From the NCBI RefSeq assembly GCF_048128805.1, contig NC_136016.1, positions 16,800,676-16,864,675 of the forward strand: a DNA stretch of 64,000 nucleotides, written 5' to 3'. This document shows, piece after piece, positions 53,395 to 64,000 of the stretch (position 1 is the first letter of the stretch; every line of letters begins with the position of its first letter). Below the pieces are notes generated by a model, which was not told where the DNA came from, did no database searches, and saw only the letters and a list, made by a program, of their open reading frames with translations. The translations under genes and the position numbers were made by a program. This DNA comes from Centroberyx gerrardi (lineage: Eukaryota > Chordata > Actinopteri > Beryciformes > Berycidae).

Positions 53395-53460
53395 GCTTTG
53401 TGTAGCACCTTTCAAAACGGGGTGACAAAGTCCTTTACAGTGAGTAAAAACAAATAAACC
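53395..53460. repeat. Dispersed repeat fragment downstream of rexo4
   Basis: The phrases gtgtagcacctttcaaaacg and gacaaagtcctttacagtgag are related to the copies at 26957 and 33838. Confidence 0.45.
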
Positions 53461-54399
53461 AATAAGATAACCAATGAAAATGCCAGACATGAATTAAAAA
53501 CAGAGTTACAGTAGAATAAAACTGGCAAACCATTCAAAAGGTTGTCTTTTATAATGTATTTTTAGGAGGTGGTTTAAAAGATGAGTGATTTAGCCCAGCC
53601 TAAGCTCCTCAGGCAGGACACTCACAGCCCAGGGGCCAAGATGGTAAAGACTTGATCATTTTTGGTCTTTAGCCAAGACTTGTGCATGGCCAGGAGCGTC
53701 CCGCCTGAGGATGGCAGGCTGTGCTCTGACTCATACACGGATTAAAGCATCTGAGAGAGCAAGGAGCCATTATTTAGACTGATCCTTTAAGCAGTTTCCT
53801 CCTTAAATATTCCCAGAAATCAATGCCCAGTATGTTACTCCGAGCAGAAAAGAGGCCGCTGTTCAAATCCTTTGCAATCCATGTTGCAAACACTGCTTCA
53901 ATTATATGTTCTTAGAAGTACACATGGACCTGCTGTGTCTTGAGAATCATTTGTCCAGTACCACAGATTGTGTGGCTGTTGTGTTATTTTTGCAATATGT
54001 TTCCAATGTTTTCTACATTGTCTGGAGCTTTGGTCTCTCATGCCTTGGTATTGTAACAGTTCAATCCCTGGTTGGTTTGGGGAAGATTTGCCTTAAAAGT
54101 TGACTTTTGGAAACTGTTATGAATAAAATGTGAGCGAAATTCTTACTTTGTTTATAAATCTCCTTGATAGTGATGGTATATGGTGTTTGACAAAGACCGA
54201 ATTGAAAAAAATGGACATATCCATTACCCAGCCTTGGCCTGTTGTGCCTGTTTATCTCCCTCATAAAGAAACCGATGGCCAACAGTTCATCCATGCAATA
54301 TCCAAAATTCATTCCTTGGATTTTTATGCTCCAGTCTTCAGAATAGGAGCTGGGATGACAGTGATACATAGATAAATCCTAAAACATCCCAGCACCTTC

Positions 54400-55430
54400 A
54401 TGGAAATCTCCGGAGACTTGAACCATATATCTCTGTCCTCCACCCTGATTAACATCACTTATATCAACTGCAAGACAAAGGAGAACAAAACACTGGACTT
54501 TGTGTATGCAAATATTCATCTGGTGTCCAGGTACATGGCCATTTTCCAGCAACAGCCGTTTTCCACGAAGACTCAGAGAGTGTGGCCTCAGGAGTCTGTA
54601 GAGGCTCTACAGGGCTGATGAGATCTCACACACTGAAACCTGCTCTGTGGGGCGTCCAGTGCAAAACTGGTTATGTCAAATTCTATGTGGACACTACGTT
54701 TCTAATCAGCAAACAGTCTGCAAACATGTCAGTTTCCAAACAGTAAACCCTGGATTACAAAGGACATTGAATTCCTCCTCAATAGGAACAGTAGTGCTTT
54801 CAGGGCTGGGCACAGGGAGGAAGATAAATCTGTCCATGGAGGATGGGAAGAACACCTACAGGGAGAGGACTGACAACAATCTGTTGCAATACTATGCAGG
54901 AGGTCTAGAGTGAGATGAGAAGGTTATCACTGGCCATAGGCAGCTGGGCCAGACTAGGATAGAATGAACAAGCATGTAGAAGGAATCACTGCGCTCACCG
55001 TTGTTTTGTTTGGTGTGTATAAACCAGTGTCTTCAGTAGAAAAAAAGATGGTTCGCACTCAGAAAGAAGTAGTATTTCCAAACCTTTTTTTTCTCATTAT
55101 GCAAATGTTTTTATCTTTTTTATTTTTTTATTTTTTTTTTTATAAATGCAGAAGAAACATCATACACAAACGTTTGGCTGGTGCCTTCTTCAGTGTTCAG
55201 GCTCCAGCCAAAATGTTTGTGTATGTAGTTTCTTCTGCATTTATAAAAAAAAATTCAAAAAAATTTGGTTATTGAGTTTGGAAAACCTGCTTCTTTTGTT
55301 CTTTTCTGCATTGTCCCAGTTCTCAAGGAGGGACGTCCCAGAATCCTCAACAATGACAGGCTGGTGGCACTGACCTCTGACATGATGAAGATCTTTGAGA
55401 GGCTCTGGTTCTGCATACAATATATATAGT
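54400..55430 (+). pseudogene. Decayed L2/CR1-like non-LTR retrotransposon fragment
   Basis: Broken frames retain pieces of the endonuclease-RT linker (DFVYANIHLVSRYMAI, RVWPQESVEALQG, KPWITK-like region near 54750) and an RT start (VLKEGRPRILNNDRLVALTS then MMKIFERL, 55315-55410). Frameshifts and stops throughout. The foldback element at 55045-55310 lies inside it. Confidence 0.65.
55045..55310. mobile_element. Foldback (long inverted repeat) element inside the LINE remnant
   Basis: The inner arms ataaatgcagaagaaac...cgtttggctgg (from 55141) and ccagccaaaatgtttg...ctgcatttataa (to about 55245) are near-perfect inverted repeats of about 45 bases around a 20-base loop. T runs on the left face A runs on the right, and outer blocks (agaagtagtatttccaaac / gtttggaaaacctgcttctt) are also inverted. 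Structure fits a MITE-like foldback; no target duplication confirmed. Confidence 0.6.
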
Positions 55431-55929
55431 GATTCTTATTAATGCTGACTACCTAAGAATGTCATAATGACTAAGGTAAACAGTTTGTTCAGACTAAATC
55501 AGAATACACATACGATTGTGAGCAGTTTATTGACTCATCTGCTGACACAAGTGAGTAGTAAGATGTTCTCTGGATAATTTATGACGCATCAGTACAGTGT
55601 GCAGTGCTACAGAATAGTAAAAATAATTCCCATGAATGAATTTCCCATGAGTGGAAAAACTAATATTAATCTATGTAATGGCTCCCCCTGGTGGATGAGA
55701 TTGGTTAAAGACAACTTGCTCTTCTGCCTCAAAAACATGGAGGTTTGTTCTCTTTTGTGAGAGACTACGAACACTGGACCTCTGGAAAAAAATAATATCT
55801 TAACTACTGAAGGGAGATGGAAATCAAATGACATAATGGCACAATTTCTATATGGCATTTAAATGAAACACTGATGTAGATTAAAAAACTGCTATTGAAG
55901 AAAACTGCTATGTTCCTGATATTTCAAAA

Positions 55930-58050
55930 TATGTTATGGAGTTTAGTAGGGAGTTTCGCTGAAGGTGTGATGCTCATTTCTGTACTAGGGAAATTAAAAA
56001 AAGGATCTGTAAAGTAAAAGTCAACAAATCCGCTGGAAATGGTGGACTGCTTAATTTTACAAAACCTCCATCCACAATGATATTTTCTCCTGCATGTTTA
56101 CAGTGAGGCAGTTGAATCAGGATCTTAACCTGCCTCTGCAATGCAAGGAGTAATAAACATTATTCTGAAGTCAAACAAGGACCCTCTATCCTTAGAGAAC
56201 TGAAGGCTTCTGTCCTTGATAAATAATGAAAGCCAATTGCAGCCATCTTTGCAGAGAAGCCAGACTCACTTAAAAATACAGCTCATTCTGGGTTTAGAAG
56301 CAGGCATACTTGACTAGTTGACATTTGAGGAGCTTTATATTTCATAGATTATAATGGATTTTCTTGCTGTAGATAGTTCAGTCCTGTTTATAGACTTCTA
56401 CAAATCATCTTAATAAATTTAGCACTCCTTTACTTTTTGAAACAAGTAGATTTTTTGGCTTTGGTAGCTATTTTCAAAGGGTCATCAGAGCACTATACCA
56501 CAGCAGCAAAAGCTTGGCTAAACTAGCTCATGGGACGTCACAAAGATTTCAACTTGGACGAGGCCCGCAGCAGTCATTCATGTCTTATAAATTACAATAA
56601 CTTTTGTCATTTCCAGTTGTTTTTAGATTAACCCTGAATATTAGAACTCTCACCCCTTAAAAGTTGTGACCTCTAGAAAATATGTAATATTCCTGTAAAA
56701 GTTTGGGCAATTTACCTAGGAGTGAAAGTTTGTAAAAAAAAAGAAAATAAAGAGGTGGATTTAAAATTCTCACCAAGATAGAAAAAAATATGTAATTCCT
56801 GGCTATTAAGAGATTGTTCTTTAAATGCATGTGCATTGTTATCTAAGTCTGAGGGTTTGTCCAAGCTAGTTTACTTCCCTGCTCTTGATGTACTCACATC
56901 TATGATTAAATCTGTAAATTCTAAACTATTCAACTTCATGTACTGAAAAACAAACCCCATTATCTGATAAGATATAATATGTGGTCCTCGGGGCAAGGGA
57001 GGGTGAAACACTTTGGATTTCAAAACCTCCAACATTATTTTAAAGATAAAATTGATACAAATGAAGATAGTATTTGGAATATATTCCCCCAATATAATTT
57101 TTCAGGTTGGTGTCTTTAGTTTCTTACTCAAGTGCAAATATGATGTAGCCACAATCCCACTCAAACCTGCAAACCTTCATTAACAGGTGCTTTCCTTCTG
57201 GGCTTTTGTCTGTAAGCATAACTTGTCATGACATACAGTAGATACATCATTTGGAACAACAAAGATATAAAACACAAAAATGAGTCATTGTTCTATAGAA
57301 CTTTGTTCATGAACATCTTTTTATTGGTGAAACATTTGATCTCAGAGGAAGGGGAAATATTTAATTGTGTAGAATTTAGTAAACTACACAATGTTGCAAA
57401 CACATCTATCCATCCATCCATCCATCTATCCATCCATCCATCCATCCATCCATCCATCATCCATCCATCCATCCTTAGCAGGTGCCCAAATCATTTCAAC
57501 TCCTCTCAAAGTGGAGGAGCAGAGGCTCGACTCCGACATCCTCCTGACCTGTCATGGAGAATGAGCCCCAATCACCCCAATAAATTGAGCGTTATTGAAG
57601 ATGCCATTCATGAAAGTATTGCTCCACTGGTTGGATGGCATGATGGCTCGGTGGATAGCTCAGACGTCACGTCTTCCATTTTCTCGGATAAGGAACCCAA
57701 AGTGAAATAACAAGAACATCTATTCCTGCAGCAGCCACTAAGTGGTTGCCTTTCCAGTGAATACTCTATCACCAATAAATTAAAAGAGGTTTCTTAAGTT
57801 AATTCAAATGATTCACCCTGTCAAAGTGCTTCTTACACATAGATTCAACTTAAAAATTGATGACAAATGTATTTTTTGCCTAAATGAGCCAGAAACATTA
57901 TGTCATCTCGTTTAGCAATGCCCGTATGTTAGTGTCTTTTGGAATGATTTGCAGAACTGTGTAATGATTGCACGTGATATCAGCCTGACTCTGGAACAAC
58001 ATGATGTGCTTTTGTACTTAAACTGAGTTAAGGCAGAGGCCAACTAATCA
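55930..58050 (+). pseudogene. Decayed L1-type LINE ORF2 (reverse transcriptase to zinc-binding domain)
   Basis: Plus-strand fragments appear in L1 order: KSAGNGG (about 56030); the SNKDPLSLEN...LLSLIN block (about 56170-56240); the FGFGSYFQ-like, ALYH and GTSQRFQLGRG pieces (56450-56570); and CLFCLNEPETLCHL with QCPYVSVFWNDLQ at 57870-57960. Multiple stops and frameshifts; not functional. Confidence 0.7.
57407..57474. repeat. (CATC)n tetranucleotide repeat
   Basis: Sixteen or so ATCC/CATC units with two interruptions, within the L1 remnant. Confidence 0.95.
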
Positions 58051-60337
58051 TATTTAATCAATTTGCCTATTATACTTAGATATCATATGAAATAGTCTGA
58101 ATGTAAACCAAACTTTAATGTTTTCAAGCTAGAACTGTAAAACTATTTCGACACTATATGGATGTAAGAACTTGACAGCTTGTCCATACTGCTCCATCTG
58201 TAATTTATTTAATCTCAATCCTTAATTTTTATAAATACTGACTTTTGCTGCATTGTATTGTTGCAACCCTGTCATTTTTTATAAGTTTATTATTTTTTGG
58301 AATGTATTGTAAACTAGGCTACTGTAGGCTACTATTTTGTTAAAAAGGCCATAGTATTAATTACATTTTCAAAATTATACAATGTTAACCTCCTTTAAGA
58401 TTATTAGATACTGCTCAGTAGAGACAGACATGATTAGTAGAAAACAGTTTCTCAAGTGCTGTATCATGATGAAGTCAGATGGCACGCAGCTCTAGAGGAG
58501 TGAAGCGTCTCTTTAAAGACTGGCTTCCCAGAATTTGCCTCTTAATGACTGCAGTTCTGTGGAAACAACACGGTTATGTTGAAACTGCGGCTGCATCCCA
58601 AGGCTTTCCACTAATTTAACAAAGCTCACGATGGGATTGGAGGCATTATTGCTGGTGCTAATATGATGCCTGATTCATGATTTGATAAAATGTAGTTTAC
58701 GCCCTGCCAGGCTGCTGCGCATTGTTTCTGTCTAGGAAAGTGATTGGAATTTGTTTTGGCATTTATGCATTTCTGTGGTCTGTGGACACAAACAGCATCT
58801 CCAGTTTGATTCATGTTTCTGGTTTCGTTCTCATACCAAAACTGATTTCATGTACTTCTACTAAGTATGAAATGTTTTACATGCTTGAAGATCACACTAT
58901 ACTTCAATCTTTGTACTGGATATTTTCAGGACAGATGCCTGAAAAACGAGGTCAGTGTGCAGTGTGCAGTTCAGGTTCTGTAAATGATGGACTTTGTCAA
59001 TACAAGGTATTGAACCACCATTTTTTTTGCCTTTCCAATCAGTCTTTGCAGCCTCAAGGCCAGCAATCCTTTCTATTTCCCCACAGGTCCCTCTCTCTAT
59101 ATATATACTGTTTATAATGTAGACAGTTCCTTTCAATTTTTGTTTTGTCTAATGCATGTAATGTTTAGCTAAATATTACCTTCATCCATATTCTAATAAT
59201 AATTACAATAATCAATACACTGATGAGATTGAGGATTTCATCACAAACCTGCTTCTGTTTCTCTGTCCACGGCTGCAGCTCTCTTCTTGGCCACACAATG
59301 TCTCCTCAACACTTCCATATGCATGTGCTGTGCAATGCTGCCACCAAGAGACTGAAGCTGGATGTGTCTTTGATGACTGTGGTTCACTTTAGCAAGAAGA
59401 TGGTGAACGTGAAGTATTTATGCCATGCAGGCTGATGAGAAAAAAACACTGTGGGCTGCTTTTCTCTGACGGAGCGCTGGCATGAAGCCTCTCCTGTCGT
59501 CTGTTTCGGTCTGGTGAAGCTGAAGGATGAATTCACTTTTAGTTTGATGCAGAGATGGTTGCCTTGATGAATGATGGTGGAAGTGGTAGAGCTGGGAGAT
59601 GTATTTGCCATAATAATGAGTGTGGAAGAAGTGGGAGATTACAAGGGGAGTCACGATTAATTGACTGCGAACTGTGTGCATCTGTTACCCCTGAAAATCA
59701 ACTCAATTTATAGCTCTAATTTATAGACTCATATGATCTCTATGTATTGTGTAACCAAAATTATCTGGGGGAAAATGTCATGTAAAATATGAACTTAGGC
59801 TTCCCGTCATATCAGCAGGACATTTGGATCGACGTTCTCCAAAATGTAGAAACAGAGCAACAAGTCAAGAAATTAACAAAGACAAGCAGCTGTGTCTGTC
59901 TAAGCTGTGCAATCTAAAATCTGGGACATCGTATGGTGTTGCTGCAAATTGGTGGGCTTTGATGCTCTTGTAGGAATTGCAGACAGTTGTTTAAAGAAGT
60001 TACTGTACTGTAGTTCTAGGATTTTAATATATTAGGCCTACAGAGGAAAGGCAAATGCTTTTCTCCTCTCGCCTGCAACAGTGGTGAATGATTTTATATA
60101 TGTTGACATCAGAAATAAAAGAGACAACAACAAGACCTACTATGTAACTTTTACATTTTAAGCATTTTTAGCTGATGCTCTGCTCCACAATGAGTGAGCA
60201 GGTAGGGGTTCAGTGTCTTGATCCTGGACAGCTCAACAATGGGAGATATAACAATATTAGATTCCTAGGATTTTGATCGATTTGATTGACACCTATTTAC
60301 AAATGACTTTCAGGCACTTCAGGGTATTTTGAAGCGA
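58051..60337. other. Intergenic, no gene recognised
   Basis: No convincing exon on either strand. The stretch around 60160-60240 (agctgatgctctgctccacaatg, gtaggggttcagtgtcttga) looks like another degraded SINE. Confidence 0.4.
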
Positions 60338-60470
60338 GGCACGGTGGCTCAGTGGTTAGCACTCCTGCCTCACAGCTGGGTTTGATTCCCGGCCCTTTCT
60401 GTGTGGAGGTTGAACCCCCATGAACCTGAAAATGGGGAATGAGCAGGTAAAGAAAATGAATGAATGAAGG
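60338..60470 (+). mobile_element. tRNA-derived SINE, 5' part
   Basis: Head gcacggtggctcagtggtta with A box, B-box-like ggtttgattcccgg, then cctttctgtgtggaggttga, ending with a (TGAA)n tail. This is the classic 'cacggtggctcagtggttag' fish SINE. Confidence 0.7.
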
Positions 60471-62289
60471 TTTCCTGTCGATTGATGTTTCTCTATATAA
60501 AAGTCCTTCACTCTAATCCTTTTTCTGTCAGCACTTTGATCTTACATGATCATTCTGTGGTCACAGGAATATTGCATGGGCACTAAAGCCCTTTGCACTT
60601 TTATTATTGCCTGCATATAATTTTGGTGATGCAGTGTTGCACTCATCTATATTGCTGGTCTTCGTACTGTTCGTACTTCGTACGAGGGGTTGTTGACCCT
60701 GCCACCAGAAAACAACAAGCCTTGGCAAAAGCAGGACAGGGGGTTGACAAAAAGAGGATGAGAAAGATTGTTTGGAAGAAAAGGAGAAGCGAGCCGAGGA
60801 AGCAAGAAGCAGCTCACCGAGACCAGGGGGTCACATGTCAGCAACAGGCTCACTGAAAGAATGTGAAATTGTCATGTCAGCAACAGGCTATAATTTTAAC
60901 ATTTAAGAAGTGAGAGCACCCCTCTCATCATATTTTATCAAGAAGTAAGAAAAACATCCCGCAGAAGCTTGCTATATATGTCCAGCTTACTTGCTGAAGA
61001 TATACTTCTTCTTTTGACTTATCCCAAAAGTGGAAGGAGTAGTTTTTCCAATAACAGGAGAGTGCAAGATAATTTTGCAGTGTATTTGCTTTAATACAAA
61101 CTCGGAAAGACAAAGCCAGGACTTTTTCTTTCCTCTGAGCCGGGACCAAGAAAGGTAAGCCTGCTGACACTGTTTAGCTCTCGCCAGGGTGACCTGTTTA
61201 AACTTGGTTGGCTAAAACAAAGGCTAGATACAGAGTTGGGTCATAAATCTCGTTAAAAGAAGAAACTACTAACCTTCTCTCTTGGGGGAACTCAGGGAAT
61301 ATCCCTTTTCAGCTTCTAGACCTACAGGAGCTAAGGTTGGGTTAGTGACCTGAAGGGAAGGGACTCCCGCCCATACCAAACCAAGAGCCTTAGGGACGAG
61401 GTGAGACTAATACGGGCTAATTTTAAGTGAGGCCTAGGCATAGCAAGCCTCCACCAGCGAATTAGTCTTTCAGGACACCTTAAGGGGAAGCAAGAAACTG
61501 GAGTATGCCTACTAGAAGCTCCAGTACTGTGGCTTAGGCCTATATACAATGTAGCTATCTACTGTATAAGATTGACAAGACTCTGGTCTAGCAATCTGAT
61601 AATACAACAATGCCTCCAGTGCAATGTTTGAAATAAAGAGTGGACCTTAAGAGCAAGGGTAACTTCATCAAAATAGAGTTTATTATAATAATAATAATTA
61701 TTATTATTTTTACTGAACATAGGATTACTTGAGGCTCTCTGCCCTGTAACCCACCTGCTCCTCTCCTACCACATGACTGCTGATGTCAGCCAAGCCAGAG
61801 TCAAGGATGGGAACCTGTAGACAAAATGGTGTTTGTGCGTCCGTTCAGCGAGTGAGCATGTGTAGGATAAGAAGGGGGGGGAAATACAACAAGATATTAA
61901 ACACATAAAAATAAATCAGCGCGAGGATTACTCTCACAGCCACGGCGTGTGTTGTGTTTTTTTTTTTTTTTTTTTTTTTTTACTGCTTGTTTATTCATCA
62001 AGTTCAGCACCAATATGAGAAATTAGCCTCTGTATTCACTGGGGTCCTCCCACCCTCTGTCTTATTCTCTAATCCGCCCACATGTATCGTCTGAGGAAAA
62101 AAATAGTGCAGAAGGTGACGCTCCTCCAAAGGAACAGAGAGAGGCAGAGAGAGGGAAAGGGAAAGAGAGGTGTCTACAAGCTGTATCTCCATTGAAACAT
62201 TTGGGAGGGGGAGACAGAGGAAGAATTGAATGGTAGCTACACCCTGCGCCTGGAAGCGTAGAGACACTGTAACAAAGGCTGGCAATTAT
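60471..62289. other. Intergenic, no gene recognised
   Basis: Contains a short imperfect palindrome around 60660-60685 (cgtactgttcgtacttcgtacg), an AT-trinucleotide tract near 61690 and a T run at 61957-61981. No protein family was recognised. Confidence 0.4.
61957..61981. repeat. T25 homopolymer run
   Basis: Uninterrupted T run, possibly the poly-A tail of a minus-strand retroposed sequence, although no body was recognised. Confidence 0.85.
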
Positions 62290-62670
62290 TTTTGGCAATA
62301 ACAAAGAGGTGGGAGAGGGGCACTGAAATCGAGGGAAATAGCAAAAGCCAGTTTTCATTGGGACTTCTGCTTCATTTCATACGAGAGACTCATACCTTGC
62401 CATCATCAGCATGATCATAAGCTATAAGTAATAAGCGGCAATAACGGTGTCAAAACGAGATTTTCAACAACAGACGCGCGCAATCCTATTTTGATTTATT
62501 ATAATCGGGGGGGAAAAAAAGATCTCCTGAATGCCTGCGAGAAACTGGATACTCTCTCTGAAATCATAAGAAACAACAATCTGACAAAGAAAACTACATT
62601 TTGATTGATCTTTTTTGGGTTAATGTGCGTGTTTTCGCACGCACACGAAACGAACCCGAACCAAAAGCAA
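62290..62670 (+). other. Possible non-coding first exon of a gene to the right
   Basis: Ends in a consensus donor, agcaa/gtgagt at 62670/62671. The last 250 bases carry more CpG (acgcgcgc, cgcacgcacacgaaacgaac) than surrounding DNA. No start codon context or downstream exon is visible in the window, so this is a weak call. Confidence 0.25.
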
Positions 62671-63164
62671 GTGAGTATTAACCGTGTCTGTGTATATGTC
62701 TGTATTTTGGTGGCTTTATTCTGCGTTTATACGTCTAATAACAAAGCATTTATGGGCCAGCGCAAAAAAAGAGAGGAAAAAAAATACAGCGTCTAGCCTA
62801 CATTCAACAAGTATCGTTTTATCCACAATAAGTGCTAAATTCTCTTGTGACCTGTGTATTTTAATCAATATCTTGAGCAATCAGGATACCGATACTGTGT
62901 GAGAATTGTCCAAATTGGAATCACAAAGCTCTCCTGTGTGTTATTATTATTATTTCTAGCGGCTATAATAGTAAGAGTAATGCACTCCTACACTGTGCGA
63001 TATTCAGTTTTAATTGCCCACTGATATGGCGCCCAATATTTCATTTTATAAAACCTAACATCCCTCATTGCACAAATGGTGGGTGTTTCCCCATCTTTAC
63101 CACTAGATCAGAGCAGTTTCATGTCTCTGAGAGGGATGTGTGTGCATTCCTCTCAGCATCATTT

Positions 63165-63236
63165 TGTGTGTGTGTGTGTGTATCTGTCTGTCTGCCTGTG
63201 TGTGTGTGTGTGTGTGCCTGTGTGTGTGTGTGTGTC
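63165..63236. repeat. (GT)n microsatellite
   Basis: Interrupted TG dinucleotide run. Confidence 0.9.
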
Positions 63237-63411
63237 CATGTGTGTACTGCTTTTGTATACGTCTGTATGTGTGCATCTTGTTTTATTTTGCATGTGCATT
63301 TGTGCATCTGCGTGTGGCGAGTGTGAGAAACAGCGTGGCAGCACTGGGTAAGTGTCAAGGCCCTGAAATGGAGGTTTGATAACAGAACCGTTGGAGGAGG
63401 GCGAGAGAGCT

Positions 63412-63443
<32 letters not shown>
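63412..63443. repeat. (CA)n microsatellite
   Basis: About 16 CA units, inverted relative to the GT tract 180 bases to the left. Confidence 0.9.
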
Positions 63444-63446
<3 letters not shown>

Positions 63447-63831
63447 GAGAGAAGAAGGTGTGAGGGAGCGATGGAGGGGGGATACTGGAGCGGAAACACA
63501 GGAAGGACATAGCGTCACTGAGATCTCATACAGGAAGTCTATGGGGGCAGTTAAATGTCTAGACGTGCTTCTCTTTACCTAACCCCGCCACATCGCCAAC
63601 AGCCTGGCATTATGTCAACTCGCTTAGCCGTGCGCTCCATCCGCATTCCCCTGCATCACGCCAAAAGTCTTCAGTTTCATAACGCCTCTTCCTTCACTTC
63701 CCAGTGCGTGCCTCCTCTCCTGCCACCTGGCTTCAGCAGGCTCTCCTCTCCTCTCTCCTCTTAATGGGATCTCTCTGTCTCTTCCTCCATTTGCTTTCCC
63801 TGCTTTTTCGAAATCCTGCATTATAAATCTA

Positions 63832-63850
63832 CAGCTGGTGCTATTTTTAG
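63832..63850. promoter_or_regulatory. E-box plus MEF2 site pair
   Basis: CAGCTG (63832-63837) is followed three bases later by CTATTTTTAG (63841-63850), a full match to the MEF2 consensus YTAWWWWTAR. A TATA-like ttataaat lies just upstream. This spacing is typical of muscle or neuronal control elements; the target gene is unknown. Confidence 0.4.
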
Positions 63851-64000
63851 ACCGAGGGTAACCCAGAAAACACCCCTTTCGATTTTAGAAGAAGCCTCCC
63901 CACCAGAGACAGCAGCATGCTGTCAGTGGATGTGATTGGTAGAGTAGTGATAGGGCTGGAAAGGAGAGTGCTGCCGTGTAAGTAGGGGGGAATAAATCTA

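Noticed and set aside
57228-57710. 160-codon frame on the plus strand
   Set aside because: Built from a (CATC)n repeat (IHPSIHLS...) and L1 remnant sequence.
60928-61170. 80-codon minus-strand frame with a possible splice site
   Set aside because: No recognised domain and no supporting exon; insufficient evidence.
63076-63518. Several overlapping frames rich in Cys-Val or Thr-His
   Set aside because: Translations of GT and CA microsatellites.

Overview
The window looks like ray-finned (teleost) fish nuclear DNA. Genes are split into many short exons with GT-AG introns. Intergenic DNA is A/T-rich and full of fish-type SINEs, hAT MITE-like elements and decayed L1/L2-type LINEs, and simple repeats are abundant. 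I found no CRISPR array, operon, rRNA gene or free-standing tRNA gene. Exon coordinates come from my own reading of splice sites and reading frames; gene names rest on recognising the protein families.

Layout. 0.1-2.0 kb: two C-type lectin domain exons of a gene that leaves the window on the left (minus). 4.6-11.8 kb: tnnt1, slow skeletal troponin T (plus), with a 1.5-kb CTGTCTCY minisatellite in intron 1. 12.4-16.1 kb: dnaaf3, a dynein-arm assembly factor (minus), tail-to-tail with tnnt1. 17.2-20.9 kb: syt5, a synaptotagmin (minus). 24.3-25.5 kb: a small ferritin gene (minus). 29.7-42.7 kb: ptprh, a receptor tyrosine phosphatase with a recently duplicated fibronectin III exon array (plus). 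43.2-45.1 kb: a HARBI1-like gene derived from a Harbinger transposase (minus). 47.3-50.2 kb: pigp, a GPI-anchor enzyme subunit (minus), head-to-head with rexo4, a DEDDh exonuclease (plus, 50.4-53.2 kb). 54-58 kb: a graveyard of non-LTR retrotransposons. 58-64 kb: mostly non-coding, with simple repeats and weak signs of the 5' region of another gene at the right edge.

The set tnnt1, dnaaf3, syt5, ptprh matches the human 19q13.42 cluster (TNNT1-TNNI3-DNAAF3-SYT5-PTPRH). This supports the assignments and suggests an ancestral vertebrate block. Here no troponin I gene lies between tnnt1 and dnaaf3, and a ferritin lies between syt5 and ptprh. The genes do not form a pathway; they are neighbours by descent.

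Most interesting points: (1) the Harbinger-derived protein keeps an open two-exon frame but appears to have lost all three catalytic acidic residues; (2) the ferritin has lost most ferroxidase ligands without gaining the L-type nucleation site; (3) ptprh shows FN3 exon birth and decay, including an exon whose donor GT has become AT; (4) X-box (RFX) motifs sit in and around dnaaf3; (5) syt5 carries a His-Glu repeat in its luminal tail.
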